This document shows positions 1-10,572 of a DNA stretch of 64,000 bases, piece after piece. Made by a program: the position numbers and the translations under genes. How positions within the stretch are numbered: the first letter of the stretch is position 1; each line of letters starts with the position of its first letter. The notes under the pieces were generated by a model, which was given only the letters and a program-made list of their open reading frames with translations, was not told the origin of the DNA and did no database searches. The stretch is from Branchiostoma floridae (taxonomy: Eukaryota > Chordata > Leptocardii > Amphioxiformes > Branchiostomatidae). The DNA lies in assembly GCF_000003815.2 (NCBI RefSeq), contig NC_049989.1, positions 11,361,273 through 11,425,272 of the forward strand, in the 5' to 3' direction.

Positions 1-115
1 CTTTTTTATAATACACAAGTTGGTCGTGCAGGAGATATACATTGTAGCAGCGCTACGTTTCGGGGGGGGGGACGTATGATGTGTAACTTGGTTATGATGT
101 AGAGCATGTTCTAAC

Positions 116-223
116 CGCATGGTGGCGCTGTGCAGCACTTGTGGCAGCACCCGTCGTCCCCGTGTCCTCCGTACACAGAGATCTGGTTGTTGATGACGTT
201 GATGGCTCCTTGGCCGTCGGTTC
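116..223 (-). CDS. AINV exon, second half of GVY/AINV module (gene A)
   Basis: A 108-base phase 1-1 exon (acceptor CTCAG, donor GTTAGA) encoding TDGQGAINVINNQISVYGGH followed by a Cys-rich tail with CCHKCC and APPC. The string GAINVINNQISVY is identical in gene B at 29535-29618, whose tail has CCSKPPC. The transcript must continue to the left of base 1. Confidence 0.7.
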
Positions 224-3200
224 CTGAGGCGTGTGTTCAAGATACAAGTGATGAGTTTTATAGACTGCAGCAAATAATATTTTCGCTACAGTAACTGTAA
301 ATGCATTCAAGTTAGCGGGAATTTAATTTCGCGGTAACGAGAAAAAGGACTTTTCGCGGTGGTTTTAAGTTGGTGGTAGCGCCATGCATTTTAGTCTCTT
401 ACTGCCATGAAAAAAATTTCGCGGTGGTTTTAAGTTCGCGGTAAAACAGCCACCGACAAAACCGTGAACATTAAACCACCGTGAAAGTTTCTGCATTTAC
501 AGTTTTGCAACGATTACAATGTAGCTAGATGACTGTGTATGGTCTTGTTCGGAAGCAAGGTTGAGCTGACATATCCAACACAAAAACACGTACTCGTACA
601 AGTTTTCGACTGCCTAATTTTAGTCTTTGTCAAAGAATGAACAACCCAAGGCTTCTGTGACGTTCCATTGGGTTGGTCATTCTTCGGTAAAGACTGGAGT
701 TGGATAGTCATAAATTTGGGTAAGTCCACTTTTCATGTTCAAGGTTACAGTCAAACCTTGATCCAGATAGCCTATAGAAACACTGATCAAATTTCAAGCT
801 AAAACTCTTGTATCTTGCAGTGTAGTGTGCATTGTCCATTGAATTGAAAGGGCATGGAACTCCATTTATACTGATATGCTCATGATGAAGAAAAATGAAA
901 TGTTTTGCACCATTAAGATACATTTGCGAAACAAGGGACTGAAAGTATAAAAGGACTAAACTGGCTGCACTCACCAGTCTTTCCGCCAGGTGTCGCCCCA
1001 CCATCTGCACCGATCTGGATGTAAACGCCTCGTTTTGCAGAATCGTCGTCACCGGCTGTTAACGTATTAACGAATTAGAAACTTCATTGTCGCAAGAAAT
1101 AATACAGAGACTTTCGCACAGTCAAAAAAGAACTATAGAATAGAAATGCAAAATGTATCTAAACATCCTACTAGCTGACGACCCATAATAGTATGTTATC
1201 TTTAGCTTTATAGTATCTTTTCTGATAACAAAGCAATCTTTAAGGTGTTATCCTATTTTTGGATTGTGAGTGTTGTCACGTCTAAAATATAATATAATAA
1301 TAATAATAATCTTTATTGCAAATTCATGCCCGAGGGCTAATTGCATACAGGGTAAGGTAGTAGTCGTATACATAAACATACTTAACAAAGAAGGGAAATG
1401 ATAAGCATAGAGAAATAAAAAGGGAATAACGTCTAAACTAAATCAATTTCTACTTTATTTATAAGCTAATTGATGGGTTTGACTTCTTTTCCGTATGCAG
1501 TAGAAGATGAATTGTCCAACATTTTCATATATAAAGGGGTTGGACGACTTAAGCAAGAAGATGGATTTTTGTTCGTCGGTAAGATTATAAAAGCTTGGGA
1601 AATTTTTGTAGAATATAACCTGCTCAAGACATTGGATGGCTTTATAAATCTAGATCTCTTGTACTAAGAAACACAGACATTGGTAACGAGAAATCCTGAT
1701 TGATAGAAGCTTTTAATAGTGTCAACTGTAACCTATATCCGTTCTTTTTAAGACCAAGGTATTTAGGGATATCAAGTCGACGGATTGTGGTTTCAAACTG
1801 CAATATTTTCAAAATAGTATGATTTTGAAACCATCGTCCGTCGACTTGATATCTCGAGATACCCCTTTAATTAACACAACGGATATTGGTTACCCCGCGA
1901 ATAAAGGTGTACTAACGTTATATCCAACATGAACCTCCCCCAGTACATGGTATTTAATTGACACTTACCACGTGGAGCCAAGCCAGTGCAGGTACCAAGA
2001 AGCAAACAGCCTAGCCATGAGATAATAGAAAACAAAGTAGTCAACACACCACACTTCACGCTGTACGATTTATGACGGCAAATGATGGTTGTCTATACAA
2101 AACCTTTACTGAAAATTCACATCCACAATGCAGCAGAAGAAAAGTATATTCAATCAAGATACGGAATGTATAGCAATGTGTAATTTGATTTTGCAGATCC
2201 TTGCCAGTGGGCTAATTGCAGGTAACATAAGAGATTCAAACAGACTAAAAACTATATCACAAATGTCTACTCTGGTCTAAAGCTAGTAAAAGCTAACTCT
2301 AGAACCTGTGTTATTGGGTTCGGCTTCTTTTTCAAAGACAGTGGAAGACGAAAGATCCCACTTTTTCTATTATGTGTGGGTTATGTGATGTTAGAAGGAG
2401 AACTGTTTTCTTTTTGTCAGTGAATGTGAGGAGGTTTGGGTGGATTTGGTGGCCTCTCTCTTCAAACAGCTCTTGGGTAGTATGTAACAAATAGTAGGTA
2501 ACGTTATAATAGCCAGTAAACGTATTGTCTTACCTTTTTTGACTTGTTCATGAGGTTCTCCAGAAGACTCTGGTATAGACACGATTGGTAGATATTCTGG
2601 CAGGGAGATGGATTGGTCATCTGTATGTGGCAGAAATGTGAAAATAAACAGGTGCTTTGAAAACAGATGTCTTAAATTTGAATGAAATCATTATGGTAAA
2701 AAATGATGAGGGCACCCACTGCAGTGTGAACTGATTACATGTAGACAGTAGCGATAGAGGAGTTCGGTGTAAGTATCGGTCTATTTTTGCTAAGCCGATA
2801 TGGGAAAATACAACTCATCCTTGGGACCTACTTTCAGGTTACCTTGTCTGTTTCTTATGATAAACTAAAGGAAGGTCACACAGAAACTAGAACAAAATAG
2901 TTGACTCATTAGCAGCAACCGCGTCTTGACTTTGTCTCTCTTTCTCCATACTCAGTTCATGTCAATTCTTAGTTTATGTTTGAACAGTGCTATAGGTTCT
3001 TCATTGACTGACAAAAAGGTAGTTCCTACCCGAAATGTCTTTCCGGTTACATATCTAGTTTTCAGTAGCTTGAGTAATCATATATTGCGTTACAACTGAA
3101 AATGTTAGGGTGCCTAGGTCTAAAACGAAGTCGGTTATCATCTTTTTTGTATTTCAAAAAGTCTTCTTAAATGTGTCTAAACTGACCAGAAAGTTCCCTG

Positions 3201-6200
3201 AGACTCTGATCCTCCCCCTCCTCAGGGTCCTCTAGGTTGGTCAGATGTACGGTCACTTTGTCTCCGGACACCTCCTGGTCAATCGCGTACTTACTGTCTG
3301 TTTGAGAAGAAAAGAAGAAACAAAACTTTCAATACGGTACTTTTCCATCAGCATTGCCTACAGATTAACTGACCACTTTGTCTCCGGACACTTCCTGGTC
3401 AATCACGTATTTACTGTCTGTTTTAGAACAAAAGAAAAAAAACTGTCAATACGGTACGTTTCCATCAGTATTTGCCTTCATATCAACTAACCACGTATAC
3501 ATACATACTGATTTAAAATGGGGTTCTGAGTGAAGTATATAATCGGTTGTATTAGAGATACTTGTGTTTCACAGACCTTTGTCATCATCAACTGAGAGAA
3601 AGACAATAGTCCTTCAGGACAAATATTAACAACAGTTGAGGTAGCATATATTTTACATTCTGATTTTGAGTAACATTCATGGATCGTCAACCTTTTCTGT
3701 ATAGATGTTGTACATCCTGTTCCTTGCGATCTACGGCTTGTTTTATGTAAACAGCACAGTAACAATACAGTTGAAGCCAGTTAATTGCACACCGCATAAT
3801 CGCACAATTCTGTTAATTGCACGAAATCCCCAAAGCTCATGGTGATGCAGTCCAGCTTAATAACTTCGCTTTGTTGCACCATTCGGATAATTGGACGAAA
3901 TATGCTCTGACAAATGGAGTGTGCAATTATGGCGGCTTCCACTGTACTACGTTGTACGTAAAATAGTGTCCTGATGGATCCAAGCTTCACTTACCAGAAT
4001 CACTTTCTTCTTCATCAATGGCTTCAAGCATTCCTGCTACATCGATCATCTGGTCATCGTTGACATCTGGTAAAGAAGAAACAAAACGGATTGAATACAA
4101 ATTTTCCAATATAGACAGAGAACAATACATATAATAGAACTTGGTTTTAAGTCATCTTTTGTTTGCAGTCATCAACGTTTCGTCCTAGCAAATTCACCAA
4201 TTGTACTTACCAGAATCACTTTCTTCTTCATCCATGGTTTCAAGCACTCCCCGTACATCGAACATCTGGTCATCGTTGATATCTTGTAAAGAAGATGCAA
4301 AACGGATTGAATACAATTTTCCAACGTGGACAGAGAATAATAGAACTTGGTTTTAACTTAACATTCTTCCTTTATTTGTAGTCAGCGTGTTGCGATCGCA
4401 AATTCACCAATTGTACTTACCAGAATCACTTTGTTCTTCATCAATGGCTTCAGGTATTCCTGCTACATCGAACATCTGGTCATCATTGACATCTTGCAAA
4501 AGAAGAAACAAAACGGATTGAATACAATTTTCTGCATAGACAAAAGAAACTATAACATCTTTAACATGATACCTTCTCTTATTTGTAGTCAAAAACGTTT
4601 TCGCTCGCAAATTCACAAATTGTGTACTTTACATCCATTTCAGAAATAAGACTGCTGGGAATGTACTACAGTCGTGGAGGGAAAGAATAGATAGTATACT
4701 TGCAACTTTCAGTAGAATTCGAAGCACTTATGGGGCCAGTAATTAAGATACATAGAATAAGTCTCTAAACTAAGAATGTTTCGGTGAATATATTTAACAA
4801 TCAATTGTCATATTTTTACCATTTACAGGTTAATAAGGTCTATAAAATTACATTAGCAATAGTCTTACCAAAAGTGTCTTCTTCGTTTCCCCTGAGGTCC
4901 TGGATATGTCCCTCATCTTTAGCCACCTGGTCCTGGACGCCATTGAGAAGATCCTCGATCTGTTCAATGTAGATATCCTGACCCTGCAGGTCTCTTCGCA
5001 CTGTTGGCGACAGAAACAACATTTTGTAAGGAGTTGGTGCTTTGATCTCAGGCTGCAATGACATAACATGTGCGCCATGAGGCGCTTTTGACAAAATTGA
5101 TCCGCGATCTGTGCAATGTAGATATTCTGGTTTATCAGGGCTCTTTGCACTGTTAACGACAGAATCATCATTTCTTCAAACTACAATAGATTTTTTTGTC
5201 TTGGATTTGATGCTTTGATCTCAGGCTGCAATACCATATTTTTTGTCAAGAGGCGCTTTTGATATAGCCCCACGCCTCGAAGTGTCCTGAGTGATCTATC
5301 TAGTATAGATAACCTTTCGACGAGGTCTTCTTGCACTGTCGGTGACAAAACAACATTTCTTCAAACTACAATTATTATAGATTCTTTGTGAAGATTTAAT
5401 GCTTTGATCTCAGGCTGCAATACCATAGCATGTGCTATGGGGCGCTTTTGACATGGCCCTATGGCTTCCTGTGTGACATCTTGTCTGACAGTTGTCTTGG
5501 CAACTAATGAGCCAAATGAGCCAAGTCAACATTATTCGATTTTGTGATTATTTTAGTGAAAATGGTTAGAGGTTTCAGGTAAGATGGTAAGTTGATGGCC
5601 GACTGGATATGTTATTTTTGATTACAAGTTATGTCGATTCTATCTTGTGCAACTTTAACAGGTGCTCAAAGAATGTTGTCTGCATCGCTTGAGGCTTACA
5701 GTAGACTACTACAATCCCTACCCTTTGACCCATAAGTAAGGTTGGATGCAAATGCATTCACTTTACCGTTAGTATGTTAGTATATCTTCACGAGGTAGCA
5801 TCTTTGCGCTCTGGCACTCATTTTTTTCATACACAACCACGTGCACATCTAAATATGAATGAATATGTTTTGTATGTAAGTATTGTATAAGATTCTCCCC
5901 ACGCACGTGTTTCTTCCAATGATGGTTTCTGAAATGTGCCCTAAAGGAAGGACCACCCCCTTACATTATTCGATGTGTCGGACCGTGACAGTATGAGAAG
6001 AGAGAAGAATGCTGTTCCTTTGTTCATAAGAGATTCACCTATCGAAGTGGAAAGACGACCTAGATTTCATAAACAGATATATATGATGGCTGTAATGTAG
6101 ACTGTTTATTTTGACTACAATACTGTAATGTACACTTACGCACACTCTGTGGTTGAATTGGCATTGTAGGGTAAGTTTAACAGGACATTTATCAGCACCC

Positions 6201-9200
6201 TGTCACATTATCCACGATCTTCGGGCGTATCGATGGAAGATCGGCCATATTTAAGATCGACAGAGGGTTGCGCGTATTTTGCACCTAAAAATCGTCCCTG
6301 TAACGTACAAGCCATTCATGTACCTTGTACAATTGTTGTGCAATAAAGTTATGATTATAAGCAAGGCTCGGACGATCGCCGCAGAATAGTCGTCCGATCG
6401 ATTTTCGCCAAATATGACAGGGGTGTAATCACGGTCGTTACTAACTTCTTTCTCATTGTAATTTGCTTTATGCTTCTGTGTACAGCTCTGACCATCATTG
6501 ATTGGTATGATCTTGTTAAAAGACTAGTCAGTACAGTTTTTCTCATTCCTTTTTACCTGTTAACCCTGGAAACTACAACGGCAAAACGTCTAATCTAAGA
6601 TCGCAAGCTAAGCCCAACAAGGCAACCTTACAACAAAATGCAGTGATACCAGGGTAGAATGAGAAACGAATTTGTAGATGCAAAGGTAGTACTTAAATTT
6701 GAGGATCTTTTGCACATTTTACGCCAAGGGAAGGAGTAGTGGATTAATGTAGAAGTCACCAATAGGAACGCCGTACTTTTCGACTGTGCATATTTGGTTA
6801 TGTACGCCGTCTTCTTATGGGTAAAACCCGTATTCAAGTAGGGTGGCAACCTCGTTGCAACCGGGCTGCGACTGCACTGCGACATCGCTGCGACTAGGCT
6901 GCGACCGAGCAATTGACACAGCGCTCAACGAATTCCGTTGATAGAAAACGATCTTTTTTTAACACCTGGTGAGTTTTGCCATCTTTTCGGTTATACTTTT
7001 ATATCTCGCATAGTATTCTAATTATGAAATCAAGGGTCACAAAAATCCATTTAGGTGGCCGTGCAATCGTAGGGACATCGCAGTCTGTCGGATTCGAAAT
7101 TCGGGTCTTTTTCTCCGAAGCATCCCAAACCTGTAGACCTTTTACATCAGATCATTAGATTTCAATAATACATCTATTCGACCAAATGTAAAAGTTGATG
7201 CGACGATTATGTGAGGTAGCCAACCATCTCAAGAATAATTTTTCAGTCAGTAGAAGTTTCATATGTTGACAAAGAGTAATTTCTGTGATGGAATACAGCA
7301 CTCTTATCATTGTCAGAAGGAATTGATTTAGGCCACACTGACTACATTTGATGGATAATCCTCTAGAGACCGGTACCCCACACCTAATGCACGAGGGCGA
7401 AACAAAGAAAAATGCAGCAAAAAAATCTTCTAACCCACAGGACTAAAAATACAGTACAGACTTGGTTTGTTTTATGTGCACCTCCAGTAAGACTGTATAA
7501 GACACAATCCTCTCCATTTAAATAACATTTTATTATCATTCTTGTTTACAGACGGTAAAAGGTAAAAACCAATACGTGTCTGTATCTGTATCTACGTTGT
7601 CGGTATAACCGCCCTTCGGCGAAACACACCAGCTTCGCAGGCACGCGGTGCGGCAGCAGCTGGTTATATTACACCGAGCGATCCGTCACACGTAACTTTT
7701 GCACATCTATCTGCAAGTGTTCTTTAAAACTATCCAGAGAAAATGCCCCTACTGTGCTTTGGTGATGACAAATTCCACTCTACGATAGTTCTGGGAAAAT
7801 ACGAATTTTTTAACACATCAATCCTATGTTGGTAATACTGGTTTGTATGTCCGCGGATGTCATCCATAAAATCAAATCGTTCTGGCCTTATATAGGAGAG
7901 GCAAATAACCTTGAAACTGCTGTGTGCTAGTTTGGTTAGATGTAGACAACATGCCTTTGTAGCTAAACAGGTCAGTCAGAACTACAGTCTGACTCATGCG
8001 AGCAAAAGGTCAACTATTGGACAATAGATGGTGGATGAAATATGATACGCATAACCTGTCCCTTCGACTTGATTTGCATAATGTGTTTTCTTCGTAAAAG
8101 GCGCAAAGTATCATACAGAAAGTTTTTATTTTCAAAAATCAAACATACAATTCCTGTGACTAACCCTAACCTTGTTACAAGGAACGCCTCTTGTCAGTTT
8201 AGTGTATTCGCCTAAGTCGGTGTTGTTTTCTCTCTTCGCCTATCTTTTACACGCTGTGATTTGCCTTAAGGGGGGCACCTTTCTTTTCATACAGACACCG
8301 ATGTTGTCTAAAATTTGTCACGCCCCTTTATGAGTCAAGGGAGGTCAGTACTGTCTTATTGTACTTCTAATTGTAAGAAATGGGCAAAATTATATCTTAA
8401 CGCAACTGGATGAACATATTGCCCCTTGGATATACATGTGATAGAATCCATATACAAAGAAATCGTCAATTTAGTCATCATTTGGTTGATATCAAAGTCT
8501 GGTCTCGCTGTGTTTTAGCTTTGTCAAAAAAGGTTTTTCTCGTGTCTTAAATGGGAAACAGACTATACAAAAAACTTAATCTACATTTATGAATTCCTTT
8601 TCTTTTTTGTACAAACGTCTGGGATATGATTTTTTGGGGGTATTTTTTTTGTCATTCGGAGACGTAACTATGCTATCGTTCTTTTAAAATGTTTCATTGA
8701 CAGACATCAAACTGTTTAAAAAAACCAAGAATATGATAAGACATTTCGCTTTAAAGAACCCAAGTCCATTCCTTCAATTACATACAATGCAACTTGCAAG
8801 CAAGGTACACACTAAATTCATAGCCCCAACAATGACGCCCACTACCGCTTGTCAATTCTTTACGTAACAAGTACCAGTATGAATCTCAATCTCAATCTCA
8901 ATCTCAATAAAATACTGGACAAGGCCCTCAATTAGAGCATCACATCCAGGTGAGGTGCAGGTCCGTGCGGCCGGTGGCGTGAGGAAAAATAAAGTGCAAC
9001 GTGCAGGAACCAAAAACAAAAAGGCTTGTGTGTGACTATTTACATGGCCGCAGGAAATCCCGACTTACAACTGGGAGTTGGGGTGGCCTATGTGTTGGAC
9101 CAACCCCAACTTAAAACTAGCAAGTGTTGGAGCTGTAACGATATGTGATGGTAACTTATTCCAGACACTTACTGTTGTTGGGAGGTAGCTGTTTCTGTAA

Positions 9201-9924
9201 ATTTCGGTCCGGCAGGAGAGTGTGTTAAAGCGTAGTGGGTGTCCTCTGGTAGGGTTTATATTCCTAGTTATGTAATGGTGTATGGGTATAGATACCATTC
9301 CGTGGAAGGCCTTGTAGAACAAGGTTTAGCCTGAGATTCAGTCTCCGTCGGGTCTGATCATGATAGGTACATGTTTTGGACTCTGATGTCACAATTATTC
9401 ATAGACTTATAAAGTTATAACACGTATATACAAAGGGAACAAAACTTGTCGCAGTATGCGGCTAGGACCTGGTTGGTGGGGGAGGCTCCATTTAAACAAT
9501 ATAGTTCGATGTGCTGCCGCACTATATACGTATAACGAAATGGGTTCGTCATTTTAGGGTTAGGTCCCGATTCCCAACCCGGGGCCCGGCTGGGTAGCTT
9601 TTGGAAAGGAAAAATATGATAAGAGAGGCAACAAAACACACGGAACGTAAGAAAATAGTCAGGAGCATAATTTGTGTGTATTCCTGCCAGTGGGTAAACA
9701 CCTACTTTTTTGTTTCCGCAAACATTCCGGCCGGGCCCCTTTTTAGAAATGGAACCCAAGCCTTAGAGACACCATTGTATTAAAAACAAGAATTAGCGTA
9801 ATCGCTGATTAGCCATATATGATACCAAGGACGTTACCCTAAAAAAAAAAAAGTTACCTGGTCCCGAAGTGACGCAGACCACGGCAGCGGCCAGAATCAC
9901 CACTAATTGTGTTAGAAGCCCCAT
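116..9924 (-). CDS. Gene A: secreted modular protein, partial at left edge
   Basis: Assembled by eye from splice signals. Exons in transcript order: 9858-9924 (signal peptide), 4869-5000 (charged helix), 4421-4492, 4211-4282 and 3995-4066 (three acidic copies), 3187-3297, 2534-2620, 975-1055 and 116-223 (GVY/AINV module). Each has AG and GT borders and every junction is phase 1, so the frame stays open throughout. The order signal peptide, charged helix, GVY/AINV is the same as in gene B at 20677-35770, which supports one transcript and common descent. The product is probably secreted; its function is unknown. A second signal-peptide exon at 1969-2059 lies inside the gene and may start a shorter transcript of its own. 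The 3' end lies outside the window. Joining 9858 to 5000 across 4.9 kb is the least certain step. Confidence 0.6.
293..504. mobile_element. MITE with AACTGTAAATGCA termini
   Basis: A 212-bp element with 13-bp terminal inverted repeats (AACTGTAAATGCA at 293, its complement ending at 504) and internal repeats of TTTCGCGGTGGTTTTAAGTT. It lies in the intron just upstream of the AINV exon. Confidence 0.6.
975..1055 (-). CDS. GVY exon, first half of GVY/AINV module (gene A)
   Basis: An 81-base phase 1-1 exon (acceptor AACAG, donor GTGAGT) encoding AGDDDSAKRGVYIQIGADGG and then ATPGGKT. The core GVYIQIG matches GVYISIG in gene B at 29856-29918. The Lys-Arg pair just before the core may be a processing site; gene B has Arg-Arg at the same position (PERRGVY). 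Confidence 0.7.
1288..1420 (-). mobile_element. Retroelement 3' tail with (AAT)n
   Basis: An (AAT)n run joins TTTATTGCAAATTCATGCCC and a GAGGGCTAA segment. The same tail occurs in the opposite orientation at 55280-55345 (ending GCATGAATTTGCAATAAA). This suggests 3' ends of one non-LTR or SINE family in opposite directions; no coding part is visible. Confidence 0.45.
1728..1909. mobile_element. Foldback MITE, ATCCGTT family, copy 1
   Basis: Inner inverted arms read GATATCAAGTCGACGGA and its near complement around a short loop, with outer ends resembling TAACCTATATCCG and CGGATATTGGTTA. Two further copies are at 58537-58714 and 60894-61094; the third shows the clearest outer ends, TTCACCTTTATCCG and CGGATAAAGGTGAA. 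Confidence 0.6.
1969..2059 (-). CDS. Internal signal-peptide exon (alternative or separate gene start)
   Basis: ATG at 2059 opens MKCGVLTTLFSIISWLGCLL, continuing LGTCTGLAPR and ending in phase 1 at a canonical GTAAGT donor. The long hydrophobic core is a convincing signal peptide. It lies between gene A exon 7 and the GVY exon at 975-1055, and its phase fits the latter. It could be an alternative first exon giving a short secreted GVY/AINV protein, or the true start of a separate gene. No TATA box was identified upstream. Confidence 0.5.
2534..2620 (-). CDS. Gene A exon 7: Pro/Ser/Glu-rich linker exon
   Basis: An 87-base phase 1-1 exon with acceptor TACAG and donor GTAAGA. It encodes DDQSISLPEYLPIVSIPESS followed by GEPHEQVKK, a likely unstructured linker ending in a basic pair. 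Its position corresponds to the spacer between helix and GVY/AINV module. Confidence 0.5.
3187..3297 (-). CDS. Gene A exon 6: DSKY acidic exon
   Basis: A 111-base phase 1-1 exon (acceptor AAACAG, donor GTCAGT) encoding 37 residues starting DSKYAIDQEVSGDKVTVHL and ending in an acidic stretch (LEDPEEGEDQSL). A truncated second copy of its 5' half with the same acceptor lies at about 3367-3417; there the frame runs into a GTCAGTTAA context and it is probably a dead duplicate exon. Function unknown. Confidence 0.55.
3995..4492 (-). CDS. Gene A exons 3-5: three tandem acidic 24-residue exons
   Basis: Three 72-base phase 1-1 exons at 4421-4492, 4211-4282 and 3995-4066 encode near-identical peptides of the form DVNDDQMxDVxGxxEAIDEE followed by SDS. 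Donors are GTAAG and acceptors AG in every copy, and the flanking intron sequence is also similar, so the block arose by tandem duplication of a roughly 210-bp exon-plus-intron unit. About a third of the residues are Asp or Glu. Calcium binding is conceivable from composition, but no EF-hand loop is visible. Confidence 0.65.
4869..5000 (-). CDS. Gene A exon 2: charged, probably coiled-coil segment
   Basis: A 132-base phase 1-1 exon (acceptor AACAG, donor GTAAGA) encoding 44 residues beginning VRRDLQGQDIYIEQIEDLLN. Spaced hydrophobics with many Glu, Asp and Gln suggest an amphipathic helix. It occupies the same position as the gene B exon at 31075-31230 (GYIQRLTELRSRLGEL) and is likely homologous. 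Damaged tandem copies lie just upstream at about 5091-5149, 5280-5335 and 5460-5492. Confidence 0.65.
5030..5500 (-). repeat. Tandem duplication of a helix-exon fragment with its acceptor
   Basis: Three units of about 170-190 bp share TTTGATCTCAGGCTGCAAT (starting near 5041, 5217 and 5407) followed by a GGCGCTTTTGA segment and then a degenerate copy of the gene A exon 2 start with its acceptor. The peptides decay from VQRALINQNIYIAQIADQF to VQEDLVERLSILDRSLRTL and worse, and none keeps a donor, so they look like dead exon copies. Confidence 0.5.
5500..6196. other. No gene recognised
   Basis: AT-rich intron-like sequence between gene A exons 1 and 2. I see no splice-bounded exon, RNA or clear repeat. 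Confidence 0.4.
6197..6425. mobile_element. MITE, CCCTGTCACAT family, copy 1
   Basis: Termini ACCCTGTCACAT and ATATGACAGGGGTGT bracket the family's internal marks ATCGTCCGATCGATTTTCGCC and CAATTGTTGTGCAATAAAG. Better preserved copies are at 10313-10546 and 32069-32305. Confidence 0.65.
6430..8870. other. Gene-free intron sequence
   Basis: No exon with matched splice sites was found. A small GC-richer patch at 6837-6912 has several TGCGAC motifs, and 7595-7690 is GC-rich; neither could be assigned. Confidence 0.35.
8878..9330 (-). mobile_element. Non-LTR retrotransposon 3' end (CR1/jockey-like)
   Basis: On the minus strand 9322-9065 encodes a reverse-transcriptase C-terminus with FNTLSCRTEIYRNSYLPTT followed by VSVWNKLPSHI. 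This matches the widespread motif of arginine, N-S-F-F-P and W-N-x-L-P found near the end of CR1/L2/jockey-type polymerases. A short untranslated stretch follows and then a TTGAGA hexamer repeat (8881-8910 as AATCTC), as expected of a 5'-truncated copy. A second fragment of the same family lies at 34690-34960. It sits in intron 1 of gene A. Confidence 0.7.
9858..9924 (-). CDS. Gene A exon 1: signal peptide
   Basis: ATG at 9924 opens a 22-residue hydrophobic leader, MGLLTQLVVILAAAVVCVTS followed by GP, then a GTAACT donor in phase 1. The leader closely resembles that of gene C (MQLVVQLVIMTAAAVCVSSA). The upstream DNA also matches gene C, including a TATA box near 10222. Start choice is firm because this is the first ATG after the shared promoter block and gives a classical signal sequence. 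Confidence 0.75.
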
Positions 9925-10116
9925 CGCTGTCACTTCTCCCTACGGCTGTGAGTTGTCCAAACTGCGGCAATTGTCTCAGCGCGCGAAAACGAACGTCTCT
10001 ACTGCCCTGTAGTAAGGAGAAAAGGTGTCCACCTTCCAACGACTGACACTAACACCGCACCCAACGTCTATCCGTGACAACTGGATGCAGCAGAGCGCCG
10101 GATAGACTAGCGTCCA

Positions 10117-10235
10117 GCTTTCAGCGTGTGTGATGGAAGAGTGAGCGCAGTAGAGACTGGAAGGACCGGACAGACTTCATTTAATGTCCCATTTACTGGT
10201 ACTGCGTGAAATCACCTAAAGCTATATACACCAGC
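10117..10235 (-). promoter_or_regulatory. Gene A promoter block shared with gene C
   Basis: On the minus strand a TATA box (TATATAGC near 10222-10229) is followed by TTTAGGTGATTT, AGTAAATGGGACATT and GTCTGTCCGGTCCTTCCAGT. The same ordered blocks occur upstream of gene C at 16297-16405. The start codon of gene A is about 300 bp downstream of the TATA box, leaving room for a 5' UTR. Confidence 0.65.
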
Positions 10236-10312
10236 TTCTCTCCAAGCAGACGTTGATAGGGGGAAATCGTAACCCTTTTTTGCATGCCGTATTTTTTTCT
10301 GTCAGTTTGGTT

Positions 10313-10546
10313 ATACCCCTGTCACATTATCCACGATCTTCGGGCGTATCGACGGAAGATAGGCCATATTTAAGATCGACAAAAGGTTGCACGTATTTTT
10401 CACCTGAAAACCGTCCCTGTCACATATAAGCCATGCTTTGTACGTTAAACAATTGTTGTGCAATAAAGTTATTATTATAAGCGAGGCTCGGGCTATTGCC
10501 GCAGAATCATCGTCCGATCGATTTTCGCCAAATGTGACAGGGGTAT
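10313..10546. mobile_element. MITE, CCCTGTCACAT family, copy 2
   Basis: Termini ATACCCCTGTCACAT and ATGTGACAGGGGTAT are nearly perfect inverted repeats. The element lies about 80 bp upstream of the gene A TATA block. Confidence 0.75.
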
Positions 10547-10572
10547 TGGCAGAAAAAAAGATCGACATATAA

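Noticed and set aside
9601-9783. Short plus-strand open frame
   Set aside because: No splice sites, no homologue recognised and GC-block repeats on both sides; probably chance.
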